Shown here: positions 11,773-26,600 of the stretch, one piece after another
Layout: every line of letters begins with the position of its first letter
Numbering within the stretch: the stretch's first letter is position 1
Source: Perkinsus chesapeaki
Taxonomy: Eukaryota > Perkinsozoa > Perkinsida > Perkinsidae
Length of the DNA: 64,000 bases
Direction of reading: 5' to 3'
Assembly: GCA_013115145.1 (NCBI GenBank)
Contig: JAAPAO010000072.1
Span: forward strand, 1,571-65,570
Program-made: the position numbers and the translations under genes
Notes under the pieces: model-generated
Told to the model about the DNA's origin: nothing
The model's input: the letters and a program-made list of their open reading frames with translations, nothing else
Databases searched by the model: none

Positions 11773-13524
11773 ACGTCAAAAAGAACAACTGACGACGCGC
11801 GTAATGCCGCAGTCGCCGTTAGCCGCTAAATTTGGAAGGTGCGCTACTAGCCTCACATGTCCTGGGTATTACGGAGTGAAGGGTATACCGTGACTCAGCC
11901 TCATCATTCAATGGAATAAGCGATAGTTGTCGAATAACGATAGTTGTCGAATGATGCTAATCTTCGTCATGTGGCGGACCCGATTTTCTTTTGTTGATTC
12001 AGATATTGTTTACTTCAACTATATTATCTCTATACGTCTCGGCTGTCCAGCTCGGTTATCCAGAGGAATCATTACTAACTTAAACAGCAGTTGCTACGCG
12101 GAAGGCCTGCTTTCCACCGATGTCGAGCAACGCGACGTGATTCTCATGTATTCCATACCCGAACGTGGTAAGGTGAGTCTTTGTCGGGAGTAGTGCCCGT
12201 GCACGATGTGTAGTATACATTGTACACTAGGGAATGCCTTCGCGATCCATTTTCGCTACGCTTGTAGGGCAATCCCTTCTACAACAGGATCACATGCTAT
12301 CACGTGCGTGATGTGGATGCGAGGGCGCGACCGAGCATGGGAAGTCTACGCGATGTAAGGGAGCGAGAGATAAGTGCAACCTGTCGGAGGGAGGGAGTTG
12401 AGGTAAAGTTGTCTGATGGAGAATTTCTACGCGGGAGCTGTGTTTTGGACTCCACGTCTTGCCGGGTATCATGAGTATCGAGTACACCTGTATTCAGTTG
12501 AGGCAATGTTGTGGCAGCGGTTCTTCGAAGCAGCTGCGTGATTGAGAGCTTCCTTGCGTACGTTTATACAAGCCTTCGTCCGTCCGGTATTCGGCAGCCT
12601 TTTCTCGTCTTGTGATGAGAGGCCGGTCGTGCCCACGTAGCATGGTCGATACTGCGTTTATTGCATCTTTCAACAACACATTGAAGTCTCTCGGCAGTCA
12701 GGAAGTGCACCTTAAGAGCAATAGATAGAGAAGCCCACCGATACTAATGGCGGCATTCCATGAAGGTTGCAACGAGGTTGCGCTGCAAAAAGTACGATGA
12801 TAAAGAGGACTAGGTACAATAACGAATAACTGATGCTTTGAAAACTGCTTCTGGATGTCTCACGGTACATGCGTTAGTGGGAAGGAATGAAGAGTTTTAC
12901 TGGCTTTCAGTTTACTTCTGGCTTAGCATAGTTTTCATTCTTCCTAATCGTTGCTGTTACTTCGCCCCCTTTGCCCATACCTTCTCCCCCTCTTTACGAT
13001 TGTTAGGCGCTAATCTTACGCCACTGTAGCGGCTCTCCAAGGAGTATACTAAGTATATTATACTCCCGAGGCCTGGCGTAAATGAGAAGACATCGAACAC
13101 TTCATCCTGTTATGTGATCCGATTGGGCTTGAGTCGGAAGAGCTCGAGTTAAATCAATAGTGGATAATCCGTGAAGCACTCGCAGCTTCTACTAGCCCAT
13201 GCATTAAGATGAGACAGTGTAGCTTCAAATAGGTGGAGGGGGTGAAATTGCCAATCACGTAGAAAGTAATTCTTGCCAGGCTTGAACGAAGCAGCGGCCA
13301 CAGTGAAAACATGTGCTCTCGACGCTTGAGTATGCAAACGGCAATACGCATCTCACTCTTCTTTATACTAGGCTCTATAAACATATATTCACTTGAGCAA
13401 TCCGAACACCACCCAGTTGGTGATAAGTAGCATTATCTAAAATTGTGCTACCGACCCCAGATACAACTCAACAATTCTTCGCTATGCCTGACAAAAAAGG
13501 CATCACTTTCAGAGTTCATTCTGT
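11773..13524. other. Spacer between transporter copies 2 and 3
   Basis: About 1.75 kb with no supported gene. A small tandem duplication of cgatagttgtcgaat lies at about 11921-11954. The sequence diverges from the copy 4 flank right at the start codon. Confidence 0.5.
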
Positions 13525-15410
13525 TCAGGTGCTATTGTTACTCGCATCATTCTTTGTGGTGTGTTCCTCAATTGGTACTGTTTCGTCATCTTCAGCTAGT
13601 AGTAATCTACCAACTTCAACCATGCCTTTGTCATGATCAACAAACAATGCCAGCGCAATTGATGGCAGTACTATCATCATCAGTAAATATATAAAACCCC
13701 ATCTTAGTGATCCAGTACCATGTCGGATAAGACCGATAATAAGCGGGCCAAGCCAACTAGAGCCCCTGTCTGTGATGGCAAAAAGTGAGAAGAATTCTGT
13801 TTCTCTGCCAGGTATAGTGAGGTCAGCATAGAGGGCTCTTTGAAAGGACTGGACAGCTCCTATGTGTAGCCCATGTATAGCGGCGAAAATGTACATTTCG
13901 GTACCGGTCTTGAAACCAAACGGTAAGGACGGTATCAAACCAAGGCAGCCATAAAAGCAGAGGACGACATAGACTAAAAGGTTTATGAGCAATACAGTTT
14001 TGGTGCGCAGATTTAGTTTGGCTTTGAGCCATACGTAGAAGCAGTTACCAATGACAGAAGCAGGCCAGATTATAAGTAGCATGATGGCTTGATTGTTGAC
14101 CCCAAAACATAAGGTTTCTTGTGCGAATAATACACCCAATGAGACGATTGTAGAAAGTGCATCACTGTAGAAGAAGTAGCAGACAAGGAAGATACCAGTG
14201 TTCTTAAACCTCACTGCATCTCGAATAGTGAGGCCAACACTCTTCCATCCATGAAATACAACTAACCATTTAGGATGGTATTCAGGCAAGGGAGTCCCTG
14301 GCCTTATCTTTAACCAATAAAATACTAACGGAGTTAATAGTGCCCACCACAGACCACAGATCATAATACTTATTCGAAGGGATAGCTTCTGTCTACTTTC
14401 ATCGCTACCAAGCAAGAGTGTAATAGCAAAACAGAGAACCATAATAACTCCAGAGGCTGCATAACCCCATATGAAACCATAGGCAGATGTTCGATCCATA
14501 AGATCTTCACGAAATTGCTTCAAAGATTCCGGAACGTGAAGACCAGCAAAACGAATCAAAGACGGATGTGCATCAACAAGGACTGGCAAGTATGCATTAT
14601 AGAAGACGCTTCCTAGGCCAAAAAAGGTATTCAATATTATAGTTAGTAAAGCTGCAGCGAAATACAGACTACCAGATGACATAAAAATGAAACTGATTGC
14701 CGTGAGCTGAGCTATGACGCTGGTTATCAACATTCCATAATATCGAATGCTAAGATGATCGGCAAACGCTCCAAAGGATACAAAAAAGATAGCTTGTACG
14801 GCAACTGATAATGATACGGTGAGAGAGGCAAAAGCCGTAGGGTCGACGGCAAATCCAAAAAAGTTGACCGACGGAGGGAACCATGTGACAAACTTCTGAG
14901 CGATCCGGTCCCACAGTAGGAGACCTGAAAACACGCATATTCGGTGATACACATTCCTCTATTGCCGTTACCTTCCCCCTCTACACAGTGTGTACAGTCT
15001 GCGGTAGCGAATAGCTGTCCTTTTACATTCTTTGCATAGCAATAATCATCGTTACAATACGCATCATCGTAACTTATACAATACCGTTGGCAAACATCAA
15101 TAACAGTGGTATTACGAAGCACAGCTTCTGACTGCTGATCCACTGTATCCTTGGTCAAGGGCGAGCTTGGAGAGGAGCAATGGGATAAATACATTGAATG
15201 CATAATCTGTGCAAAACCAATACGTACATGCTAAATAGGTTTTTCTCGTATCTTACTTCCTACGGCAGAATTACCAGCGTCATAAAGATACCATCCCAAC
15301 CTCTCTTTAGAGAATGCCTTGAAGCACAGTTTGGTGTCCTCGGTACATTCTGAGGTGGTACTTGCAATATCACCTTCAACCGTTAATGGTGATAAACGTG
15401 GAGATGACAT
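13525..15410 (-). CDS. MFS transporter, Atg22/UMF1-like, copy 3
   Basis: Four exons: 15257-15410, 15116-15206, 14972-15072 and 13525-14924. It starts MSSPRLSPLTVEGD; helix 1 contains WYLYDAGNSAVG; the luminal loop reads CNDDYCYAKN then CTHCVEGEG. The start of exon 4 (WFPPSVNFFGFAVDPT) follows copy 1, whereas the middle (GFIWGYAASGVIMVLCF) follows copies 2 and 4, so the gene is a mosaic. Ends in an acidic, Thr-rich tail. Substrate unknown; role by family is export across a vacuolar or plasma membrane. Confidence 0.85.
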
Positions 15411-17082
15411 GCAAAGAACAGCTGAATAATTTGCAGTAACCTGTATTGTTAACTACGTCAGCCCAAATGTCGAACCCTCGTCAATATAAGCCAGCGCAAG
15501 TACATGCTGCTCTCGATGGAGCTATCGGGAGTAGTGGGACGAACGCATACCATTACTAACACGACCTCGAAGGCTTTGTGCAAAGTAGTGCTCAGTAGTA
15601 CAATACAGTTTCGAGGTACAGACGCTTGAGACCTCGGAGGCAAGGAAGGAAGCGTAGGTGAGGTCACCAACAGCAAAGAAAATAGATTCCGGCGAAAAGT
15701 CCTTTGTGGCTCACTGACCGCACGCGTGTTCACTTAGCCAATCTGCCCAAGGAGCGCCACGCCGGTGGCCGAATACGACAGCGAGACTCCGGCTGCAGGG
15801 GGATGTAAAGGCTCGAAGCTGCACGTGCCAGAACAGGATCCATTCACATACAGTATATCAGGCACACAGCTACAGACGGCTCAAGCAGAAAGATACAAGA
15901 ACCTCCACGAGGTGTGCACGCTCGTGGTGAAGCCTTGCTAGCTGTGTTCGGGCAAAAAACTGTTTACATGTCGTAGGGTTCTAGGTGCATAGTTTTCAGT
16001 AGGGCATGGAGGTGAGAGAGAGCGTATATCTGGATCGGCTTCGGTGATTCCACACACATTTACCAATCTTTACGCGATTCATATTCGTGCGATATGCATT
16101 GACGTGCACATGTACGCATAAACCAACCAGAAATCGATCCACTTTTCAACCCTCTGATACGGTTGAAACGTTCCCACGGTTTGGATCTGATTCGCGCAGG
16201 CAATCATGACCAAGTCGTAATTGCTTAATATGCCTCCTAATAGCTCCTAAACTGGCAGATCTAGACGATCACAGCAGGCTGAGCGAGAGTTTCTCACCGT
16301 GAATGGTTATTGAGGATCTCTCAATACGCTTATGGTTGGGTCCAACTATACTTCAAATGTCTACCAGTAGTTTTGTCGGAAGAGTACCGTTAACTAGGGG
16401 TTCATGAATGTTAGTGTAGTAAAATCTGGTAGTTTATACGGGGCGGTCGTTCTGAATAGCAAATACGCGTCTCAGAGCACGATTTAGTGTTGCACGCCTG
16501 CGCAGTTGATCCTTATAAACAGTGTTGATCAACGACTCGCAAGAAGTCACCTCACTAGTGCAGTATCCCTTAGGCGACCGCTTAGGGTTCTGTCACTAAG
16601 TCGAGCGTTGGTGCATGGTTAGACCGCAAACCAGTCTTCCACGTTCTTCTGTGGATCTATCTCGCTTTCATCCTCATGCATAACTTTTTAGAGTGAACAT
16701 GTTGACTGGCCGTTGCGATTTCACGTTAACTCATCCATTAAAAGCCATTCACACCACGTTGGCCGCGCACCACAAGTTTTCCTAATGACGAAAGAGTCTC
16801 TGGACGAGCATCTTAAGAGTTGCACAATATGGGCGACCAATGGAAGATGAGTAGATGACACGGCTATCTCTCGAGATCATTCCTTCTCGATACATGCCTA
16901 GCGACGACCTTTACATTATATGGAGAGGAAACACTCAAGTTAAATTCCTCTTTCTATGCTAGCGCTTGTCATTTGCTGCTGGAGGCAAAGACAAGCATTA
17001 CTCTGGAGCATTAACAAACTCTACGCAGAATGGTGACTTTTCGACCTTCAAGATAAAATTACGGTAGATACAATGAGCAGAG
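15411..17082. other. Spacer between transporter copies 3 and 4
   Basis: About 1.67 kb. No gene, RNA or clear repeat was seen. Confidence 0.5.
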
Positions 17083-19011
17083 CTATCCAACATCACGGTT
17101 GGAATGACCGGTTACTTCAGTCTTTTCCACTGCTTGCAGTATTTCAGTATTTTCATTTACCGACAATCTACCAACTTCAACCATGCCCTTATCATGATCG
17201 ACGAAAAACAATAATGCCAGCGATGGCAGTAGTATCATTGCGAGTAAATAGATGAAGCCTCCTCTTAACGATCCAGTATTATGTCTGATAAGACCGACAA
17301 TCATCGGACCAAGCCAACTAGAGCCCCTGTCTGTGATGGCAAAAAGCGAGAAGAATTCTGTTTCTCTGCCAGGTATAGTGAGGTCAGCATAGAGGGCTCT
17401 TTGAAAGGACTGGAGAGCTCCTATGTGTAGCCCATGTATAGCGGCGAAAATGTACATTTCGGTACCGGTCTTGAAACCAAACGGTAAGGACGGTATCAAA
17501 CCAAGGCAGCCATAAAAGCAGAGGACGACATAGACAAAAAGGTTTATGAGCAATACAGTTTTGGTACGCAGATTTAGTTTGGCTTTGAGCCATACATAGA
17601 AGTAGTTACCAATGACAGAAGTAGCAAAAATGATGATGAGCATGATGGCTTGATTGGTAACCCCAAAACATAAGGTTTCCTGTGCGAATAATACACCCAA
17701 TGAGACTATTGTAGAAAGTGCATCACTGTAGAAGAAGAAGCAGACAAGGAAGATACCAGTGTTCTTAAACCTCATTGCATCTCGAATAGTGAGGCCAACA
17801 CTCTTCCATCCATGAAATACAACTAACCATTTAGGATGGTATTCAGGCAAGGGAGTCCCTGGCCTTATCTTTAACCAATAAAATACTAACGGAGTTAATA
17901 GTGCCCACCACAGACCACAGATCATAATACTTATTCGAAGGGATAGCTTCTGTTTACTTTCATCGCTACCAAGCAAGAGTGTAATAGCAAAACAGAGAAC
18001 CATAATAACTCCAGAGGCTGCATAACCCCATATGAAACCATAGGCAGATGTTCGATCCATAAGATCTTCACGAAGTTGCTTCAAAGATTCCGGAACGTGA
18101 AGACCAGCAAAACGAATCAAAGACGGATGTGCATCAACAAGGACTGGCAAGTATGCATTATAGAAGACGCTTCCTAGGCCAAAAAAGGTATTCAATATTA
18201 TAGTTAGTAAAGCTGCAGCAAAATACAGACTACCAGATGACATGAAAATGAAACTGATTGCCGTGAGCTGAGCAATGACGCTGGTTATCAACATTCCATA
18301 ATATCGAATGCTAAGATGATCGGCAAACGCTCCAAAGGATACAAAAAAGATAGCTTGCGTAGCAACCGACAATGAAATGGTGACAGAGGCAAACGCGGTT
18401 GGATCCACATCAAATCCGAAGAAGTCAACTCGGGGAGGAACCCAATCGATGAACTTTGTAGTGAATACATCCCATAACATTCGACCTGATAAAGTTACAA
18501 TGAAAGACAAGGCAAGTCGCGATAATTGGGAGCGATGAGAGACAGCTTTATAACAGAGATTCTGCTACCTTCCCCTTCCACGCAGTGTGTACAGTCTACC
18601 GTTTTGAATAATTCTTCGCTTAAGCTGTTCACATAGCAATGACTGGCATCGCATCGTACATCGTCGTAACTACAACAAGACCGTCCGGAAGGCACTGTAG
18701 GTGGTTTGTTACGAGGAGCAACTCTTAACTGCTGATCCGCTGTATGCTTGATCTAGGGCTAGGTTGGAGAGAAGTAATGGGATGAATACCACTAAAGCCA
18801 GGCCTGCTAAGGGAATCTTATGCCAGTGTGAGAATGCACAGCCTGCTTACTCACCTCCTATGGTGGAATTACCAGCATCGTAAAGGTACCAGGCAAACCT
18901 CTCCTTCGAAAAAGTCTTATTGCACAGTTTGGTGTCTTCCGTACATGGATAACTCGCACTTGCAACATCACCTTCGACCTCTGTTGTCGGCGACGGAACC
19001 GCTCTCACCAT
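17083..19011 (-). CDS. MFS transporter, Atg22/UMF1-like, copy 4
   Basis: Four exons, offset from copy 2 by exactly 7,239 bp at every border: 18855-19011, 18713-18803, 18569-18669 and 17083-18485. The same start codon context, same introns and the same N-terminal protein as copy 2 indicate a recent exchange over the 5' part. The C-terminal part is closer to copy 3 (for example FYGCLGLIPSLPFGFKTGTE). Twelve-helix facilitator layout as in the other copies. The upstream flank is unrelated to that of copy 2 from the ATG outward. Confidence 0.85.
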
Positions 19012-20683
19012 ACGTCTTCTTAAAAGACGAAGAAGCTAGTGGCCAGAGTAATATCTCCCATTCAGCAATGGCAGTATTATAGCACAACACTATGATGAAT
19101 CATGCAATGAGATAAGGGGACAGTGATACTGGACAATGATAACAGATAATAATAGTAAGTCTTTAACTTTAACGCTTTACGTTTAATCTGCTGCTACTGT
19201 CCTCACTTGTACGTGTACTAAATATTCTTATGCGTCTTGGCTCTTCAGCAGCAGTTGCATCTTTAGATCCCACTCTGGACCTACAAAATGGAATAAGTCT
19301 GAGGAGGATGAATGTAGCGAACAGAGTGCTCATATTTCATGTACTGCAAATGCTTGAGGAGGTCAAGGAGCGCTCACGCTCGACGAGAAAGGCTACTAGG
19401 GAGAGTGCGCCGCCCATGACCCTGCGCGGCTCCGACAAAAGGGCACGATTTTGGAGATTTTTCTACTTTTTTCATACTCTTCACCCTGACAGAAGAGTTT
19501 GATGAGCGTTGTCCGCCGCCTTGTACACGCGTGCAAGGTCTGGGCATTGTCGTGCGCGTGCGTGTTTGGTGCCACCTTGGGGGTGGTTGCCAGGATAAGC
19601 TCACAAGCGGGACGATGAACTGGGCAGATGAGACCGAATATAACGGAAGGACTGCTGTTGCCCTAGAACCAAGGGCTCAGGATATTCGGATTACTAAACT
19701 GATCGTTATACATGCACATGCGTGCCTACGCTGGCGCATACATCTCGTCCCTCAGGCGCGCCAGCAAAAAGGAATCAATACTGGAAGACAACAGGAAGGG
19801 CACAGAAATGAAATCTACACTAATAACTACTAATGAGCTCATGTACTTCGTACAGCATAGTGGCCTCACGGTTGGTTTTTTGCTTATGTCTGTTTTTAGG
19901 TATTTCCGGAGCTCTTTCTCTTATCTCAACCCTATTTTCTCCTTCCATATTCTGTCTTAGGAGTAGACAAACATTGTTCAAAAATGCACACTTTTTCCTG
20001 AACATGCACAAGTGTCTATCCCTCACTGACGCCTCGCACACGATCTCCATACAAAAGTTGTTCATCAGACATAATGGCCGCTCAACAATAATTGGAAAAA
20101 AGGCTTTCCAACTATACTCTTCCCGCATTGTGACAACACGGCTGCAAGTATGGAAAGGCGTTGTCTGCTGAGTGCATACTGTGGTTGGTAAATGTTACCA
20201 CATTCTGTCGCGTTATCGTTGTTTGATCACTGCTATATTACCCTTGCTGTACGTATGTAGTCAACAACGATATGTATCACAGCGAACAACCGTATGTGGC
20301 GCCGCCGCCGCCGCACATATCCCTGTATGCTCCACGACGTGGAGCCCCTGTCTTCTACTGAAATCCGTGTCATCCGGATTCTGTAGTCCCTTTCTACCAA
20401 ACCAAATTCAGTCCAGTCCGAGTGGTTGCCCTAGGAAATGAGGATGTTTAAACTTGCTGTTAACTACTAGCTTTGAGCCATTGTTAAAATGTCTGTGGCG
20501 GTATGATGACGCATGATGCATATGTCCGTTGCATGACCGCTGTATGAAAAAGGTACTATATTCTTCATTGCGTCACCACGCTCGCCACGTGAATTGGATA
20601 AGATAGAAGGCTTCATTCGAGGTCAGCGCAGTTCATTCTTGTTAGAATACAAAGTAACGAGAACAAGAACAAAGCAGACTTGG
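19012..20683. other. Intergenic region upstream of the transporter array
   Basis: About 1.67 kb. A 112-codon plus-strand ORF (19833-20171) begins with a signal-peptide-like stretch (VFCLCLFLGISGALS) but has no other support. A short run of GCC repeats lies near 20302. Confidence 0.4.
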
Positions 20684-23600
20684 TCACCTTTTAGTAGTGC
20701 TTTGAGGTTCATCAGGGTTGTTGTTGTCATCAACGTCGTCGTCGTATTGGTCACCAATCCCTGCCACAGTATCATCACTAGGCTCATCGCATGACCGTCC
20801 ATTAGCACGACAGCCAAACTTGAGATAAGGATTATTTGTAAACCTCTCGTAGACGGAATGATCAACAATTCTCCACCTAGACACCATGACTATTGGTCTA
20901 TACGTTTATACAACGAGCAGGGCCTTACTTAGAGCAAGCGTCACACTGAATCCATTGCGTGTCCAAGTTGTCTCGAGTTAGCATTTGGTTATCAGCGCCA
21001 ATAACACCGTCTGGTGCATCGGCACATGATACTCCTTCGAGATTAGAGCACTCGAACGCGGCATCACCAACGTATCTTGTCAACAGCAACGTAAACAAAA
21101 CTTCGCCGTCATCACCTTTACCGAATCCTTACTTCCGGTAGATACTCAAAACCACTTTACGCCATTTATTGCACTTCGAGCATTGTACCCAACTATCCTT
21201 CTTCTCCCTAGTCATGAATGATGATGATGACGTCCTGTTTAGAGAAGTCTAATGGTAACAATATGTAGTCTTCCTCTACCTTAAAGTGCGCTTTCGCGTG
21301 GGGGGATTAACACTGCTGCTGCTACTGCTGCTACTTGCTGGTTCGAAGGATGCTTCATTCTCTTCCTTATTAGTCTCACCAACAAGTGGAGGCCGGTTAC
21401 TCCTGATAATATTTTCCTCTATATTTCAGCACTCAGTCTACTTATGATTTATCTCCCTCTCAGTAATAGATGAAAGCTTCATCAATCCTTTAACCATACA
21501 TGTAACACACTCCTTTACTTCCAATGGTGAGTATCGATGACAATAAGCCAACAACTTAAGGTCCTCCTGTAGTGGTTCAACTCCTCTATAATACTTCTAC
21601 CATCAGTTCATTAACTCATAGCCTGCCACTTATCGAACTTACTCTATTTTTCAATCGTTGTGATATTAGACCAGTCCAGATCGGGTAAGCATTATCAATT
21701 ATATAGTCCTTCGGGTAGTCGGCCGACTCGAACGGTGATTCGTGGACAAGAAGGCTGACTCTTTGGAACGCATCAGGGGAAAGAGCCTGTCAGTCTCACA
21801 TGGTCGTAAACCTTAAGAGAGCATCATCATCCTCCGCCTCCTACCTGCGAGTTTCCTGTTGTTGATAACATCCAATGACCTGCAGGTAAAGGCCCTGCTC
21901 TGAGCCTGTCCAACCAAGATAGAATAAGATCCCCTCTAGCCTTCGACAATGTAGGGTATTCACATGGAATAGAGGCAAGGAATGGATCATCGTCATCTAA
22001 GAAAATACAGCACTTCTTCACATTAAATTACGATAAGCCTACTCGATCTATCAGCCACTTCTTCCTCTTCCTGCGTGAGGCACCAAGGCCAACGCCATGA
22101 CCTTTGATTCACGGCCTCGCAAGTGCCATCATCCTCTTCCTTTACAGAAGATTCCTCTTCGAAGGGGAGTGTATCCTCTTCAGGTGGTATAAGCTCCCAT
22201 GCACACACAACAGTCGACGACTGCTCTTGCTCGGCAGCAGCAGCAGCAGGTAGCTCATCATAGCTACATGACGATGACGAAGAAGAAGTATTGGTGATGT
22301 TGTTATTGGTCAACGGAGCTATAGCATCATCATCATCATCACCATCGACAGGGCAATCTCTCACCTACACCAATCCTTGTTTGCAAGGTTTGTCAAGACG
22401 CCGCTTACATTTATATTTTTCCATCCCATAAGTCCTGGCACTTTAACCGTCCACAAGCTACTGGTCGCGGCGGCACCCTCACTTTCCTCGGATGCAAGCT
22501 GATTCCCAGAAGTCGCAGCAGCCAATATCGACACTTCTTCCTCCTCATTTTGATCATCATTATAATCAATTATTTCGACAGCACTAAAATTGTCATCGTA
22601 TTTTAATCGTGCTTGAGAGCCTTTCATTGGTGGACGGGCTCTCCAATAATCGAGAGAAGCTCTCATGCGAGGAATCGGTACGAGTATATCAGCATCACCA
22701 TCTGATGGACGATAATGTAGAGTGAATCTTTTACCAGCAGCCGGATGAGGTGGTATGACCTATCAAAGCAAACAATACCTTCAAAACTGCTGCAGCAGCT
22801 GACTTACCTCCATCCTCAAGCGCACCATAATAAGGTTGCCAAAGCCTCCGTTATCAAGAAGATCTACAGACTTCCGCACAGCTGCTTCTACACGACGTTG
22901 ATCTTGTTCACCGGGAAACAAATATAAAGGAGATGCTAACACTTTACAGTCCACCTGATGATAAACTGGTTACTAGGCCATGCTCTCATCGAGCAGCATT
23001 ACTCACCGGTGCATGCTTATCTGATACACCAGCACACCAAAAGTAAGGATCAATGTCATCATAGGTTAAAAGCAGCTCTGGCCTCTCTGGTGGAAAGTAT
23101 CGAACATAGTCTCCAACTTGTGGTATATACATATCAACATTTGGATTATGTTCAATGACCAATAACCAATCTCTTAACGACTTCATTGACCTCCATGTCG
23201 GATCTATGTACGCTTTAATTTTGAGATCTGTTATTATAACACTTCTAGGATGGTCCAATGGTAAGCATGCATTGCATCGATAAATGCCATCTATTAATTT
23301 ATCCATTTTTTGTCTTTCTTTCAAAGATTCGTCCAATCTCACACAACCGATGTGTACCGAGTTGCCACGACATCTTTCTGCACATGTCACAGTAGCACCA
23401 CTGTTACCACAGACGCTACAGATCGTTCGCGTCGCGCGCCTCAAAATTCGTTTCAAATCCGGAATGACCAGAACTTGCTTTAGAGGTTGTTGCCGTGCTC
23501 CAGTGCTGGTCGTCGTCGTCTGTGTCGAGAAATCTTTAAGTTCGACTTTAACATCATCGCTTGCCATGAGGCAGGCGGTATGAATATAAATGGGAAGGGA

Positions 23601-26600
23601 CGAACTTGAATGGCGTAGTAATGGGAGATTCGGGAACGGGGACGATGATGTCGATGTGCTGTCGACACTGAAGGAGAACTCACTATTGGGATGACAGCAG
23701 TAGCAGCAGTCGTACTGACCTTAGTTCAACAAATGGTCCAAGAAGTTGTCCAGTGACTAGCGCTGATTGTGATGATTGGTGGCATAGCTCACATAAAGCA
23801 TTAGAAGGCGCGTCACCATTAAATGCAACAGCATGCAATGACGGTGGTCCACGCATGAGGGTTCGTCTGCTGCGATTCACGCTGCTTGCTGGTGCCACCT
23901 CAACATCTACACAAAGAGCCAGAGGTTCATCACGTTGAGTGCGACAAGATAGCTCACCTTCATCCGCTGTGTCCTGCTGCTGCTGGTGGGGGTGTCTTCG
24001 ATTTCGCCGTCTCCTAGTGCTCCTATTCCTCCTCATCTCCCGCGATGGAGTATGTCGGCTGCCCTCTCTACGATAGTCACTGTCAAGCTCGGAGCTGTCA
24101 CCACCATCTTCTGAGCCATAGTCGTCATAGGGCCTGAAAGTGAGTGTTAGTATGATGACAGAATGAACCCTGTTCACCAACCTATGCAGTATTGTCCTAC
24201 CAGACCTTGTTGTCATCCTTGCTTCATATCCTCCATCAGAGCCACCTGCACCAACCTCAGTGTCATGCCTAAATGGAGGCCTCGGCAACGAACTCTCATA
24301 GAGCCCGGCGACTGACGTTCCATCATTTCTCCGAGGTGCTGTTGGTGTGACAAACCCATTTTCAATAGGACCACCGCTGGCATCTGATCGCCACCGGTTT
24401 CCGACATCATCATCATCTTCGTCGTTCGTTGGTTGCGCCATTGGTGCATTATAACTAACACATCCTTCACCTCCCTAAGCTCGAACAACAACAACAGCAG
24501 CTCACCCCTCTCCTGTAACTGGGATGCCCTTTAGATAGGCAGATCGCCGCCGACGACGAGGTGGGACTGGTCGGGCGGATTGAAAGCCTCCAGAGCTACG
24601 TCTCGGATACGGTCTCATACGTGAATCACACAGAAGCTCATCAGGTCTTGTGCAGTGAACCTGAAGGAGCCGACAGTGATATTCATAAGATTCATGAAGA
24701 TCATGGCTGCTGCTGACCCCTGCAACATAATCTCCTTCAAAAAACTGTTCCTCGAATGGGGCAGCATCCAACGGGTTAGAGGAAGCCAATTGTGCGGTAC
24801 CAAAGTAATGAATCTGAATAATAATTATTAGTTAGTAAATATCCTTATATAAACCTACACAGCCTATACTGTCGGTTACCACCAGATCTCCTCGACCATC
24901 AAATTGCCCATCACACAGTTGTCTAGTTATACATTCACCTTTCTGAGCATGACAGCAGTTGAGGTCGAACCTATAAGAATACATAATGCTGATGGAATGC
25001 TGATGCATATCACTTATTAATTAATTTCGCCACGCCTTCCTCTGGATCGATACGCCAGAATGTGACACCACCATCATAGGAGCACAGACAGAACATCCAG
25101 GGATACGCGAATCGTGCCTGTGGAGGTATACCGGCGGTGGCGGCGGTATAGTATAACTATTATAATACACTCACAGCTAATGCTACATAAACCTCACCAT
25201 TCACCACAGAGGGATGGATAACAGCATCTAGTAATATAGATGAGGTTGTCTCAAAGACCTAGGAGATGATTTATAGGCGAGTAGGATAAGGTGTAGCAGT
25301 AATGGCTTACCAGAGCACCATATCGATACTCCCTCCCTTCAGTTGGCAATGTTGGGGTCTCATCACGACACTCTTCTACAGGATTCTCGGCAACCCCACA
25401 AATGATATATCTGATCACGTCAAGTGGGTGGTGGATATAAATATAGTTTAACCTATCATCAGCTGTCCAAGAGAATGTTCGTATGGCATGTTGGCCCCAT
25501 ACACCTTTCACTGATGAGCATGCCTGTCAAAATGAACAATACACATTGGCTGTTGCTGCTGACCAGTGGTGTTGCTGGAGGAGGGCCCACCTGAGAGAGG
25601 GGACTCCTCGAAACCTTCCCGTTCACAATTGTCCGGACCAACGAGTCTCCCGTTGGTATTATTGGATGAATCAATTCAACATACTCAGGCAAGGGATGCA
25701 TCGGAGTAGACAATCTCTGAAAGAGGGAAAAGATACGCAAGCGCACTGCGAAGATTTCTCACCATAGCCTCAATCCACTTCCCATTTGGCCGGGTGTACA
25801 CATCAGTGGAGGCCAGTTTCCAGAGCACAAGTCCACCATGGTCATCAGAGCTAGCACAGTCACCGGTAATGTTATTAAAGCATACGTGTGATACAACTTG
25901 ATTGTGAACACCACTGAGCTCAAATCTGATAAGGACCACCAACATTCATCGTCACTTCTGATGAGTATCTTTGTCTTACTCTAAATGATGGTATTTAACA
26001 AGCTCTGGAACCCTCGGATAAGACTTCACTGGTCGCTCGCCATGCGGTTGCACGGAGAACACCCTTACACATTTATCACTGCAGCCAACTGCAAACCAGA
26101 AGTTTAACGGCCGTCGTTTGGTGTCTTCTGAATAGCAATGGTGGATGAGCGATATGATGGTAGTAAAGCAGCAGCAGCATCACTACCATCGATTGCATTA
26201 TCTAACCCAGGAAAGACATGAAAGCCTCTTATTAAAGTGTTATCAACATCCAGGTAGTATCTGTATAATAGATCATGAATAAGCATTGGATGATAGAATA
26301 ATAGTTTAACTTGCAATAGCCCACTAATACTTCTCCACCATTGTCTCTCGTTACTGTACTCAGATCCCATATAAATATACCACCATCACAGGTAACGGTT
26401 ATGAACACCTGAAAGGGGATCATGAATCGAACACGGGGACAGAAGTTGTGCTACTTGTTCGTGGTTTTTGGATGGAGTAAAAGCCATGAAGTGGACCTCT
26501 GCTGTGAACTCAAGCGCAGTTAAAGGCCGGCTCTGCTGGTCTTCATCGCTGACCTCCCATAATCGTACCTTAAATTGAGTGCTATGGGGATCGAACCTAC

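Noticed and set aside
12249-12262. TTTTCGCTACGCTTG as another copy of the GCGGAGCG motif
   Set aside because: Too many differences (no CTCCGC core).
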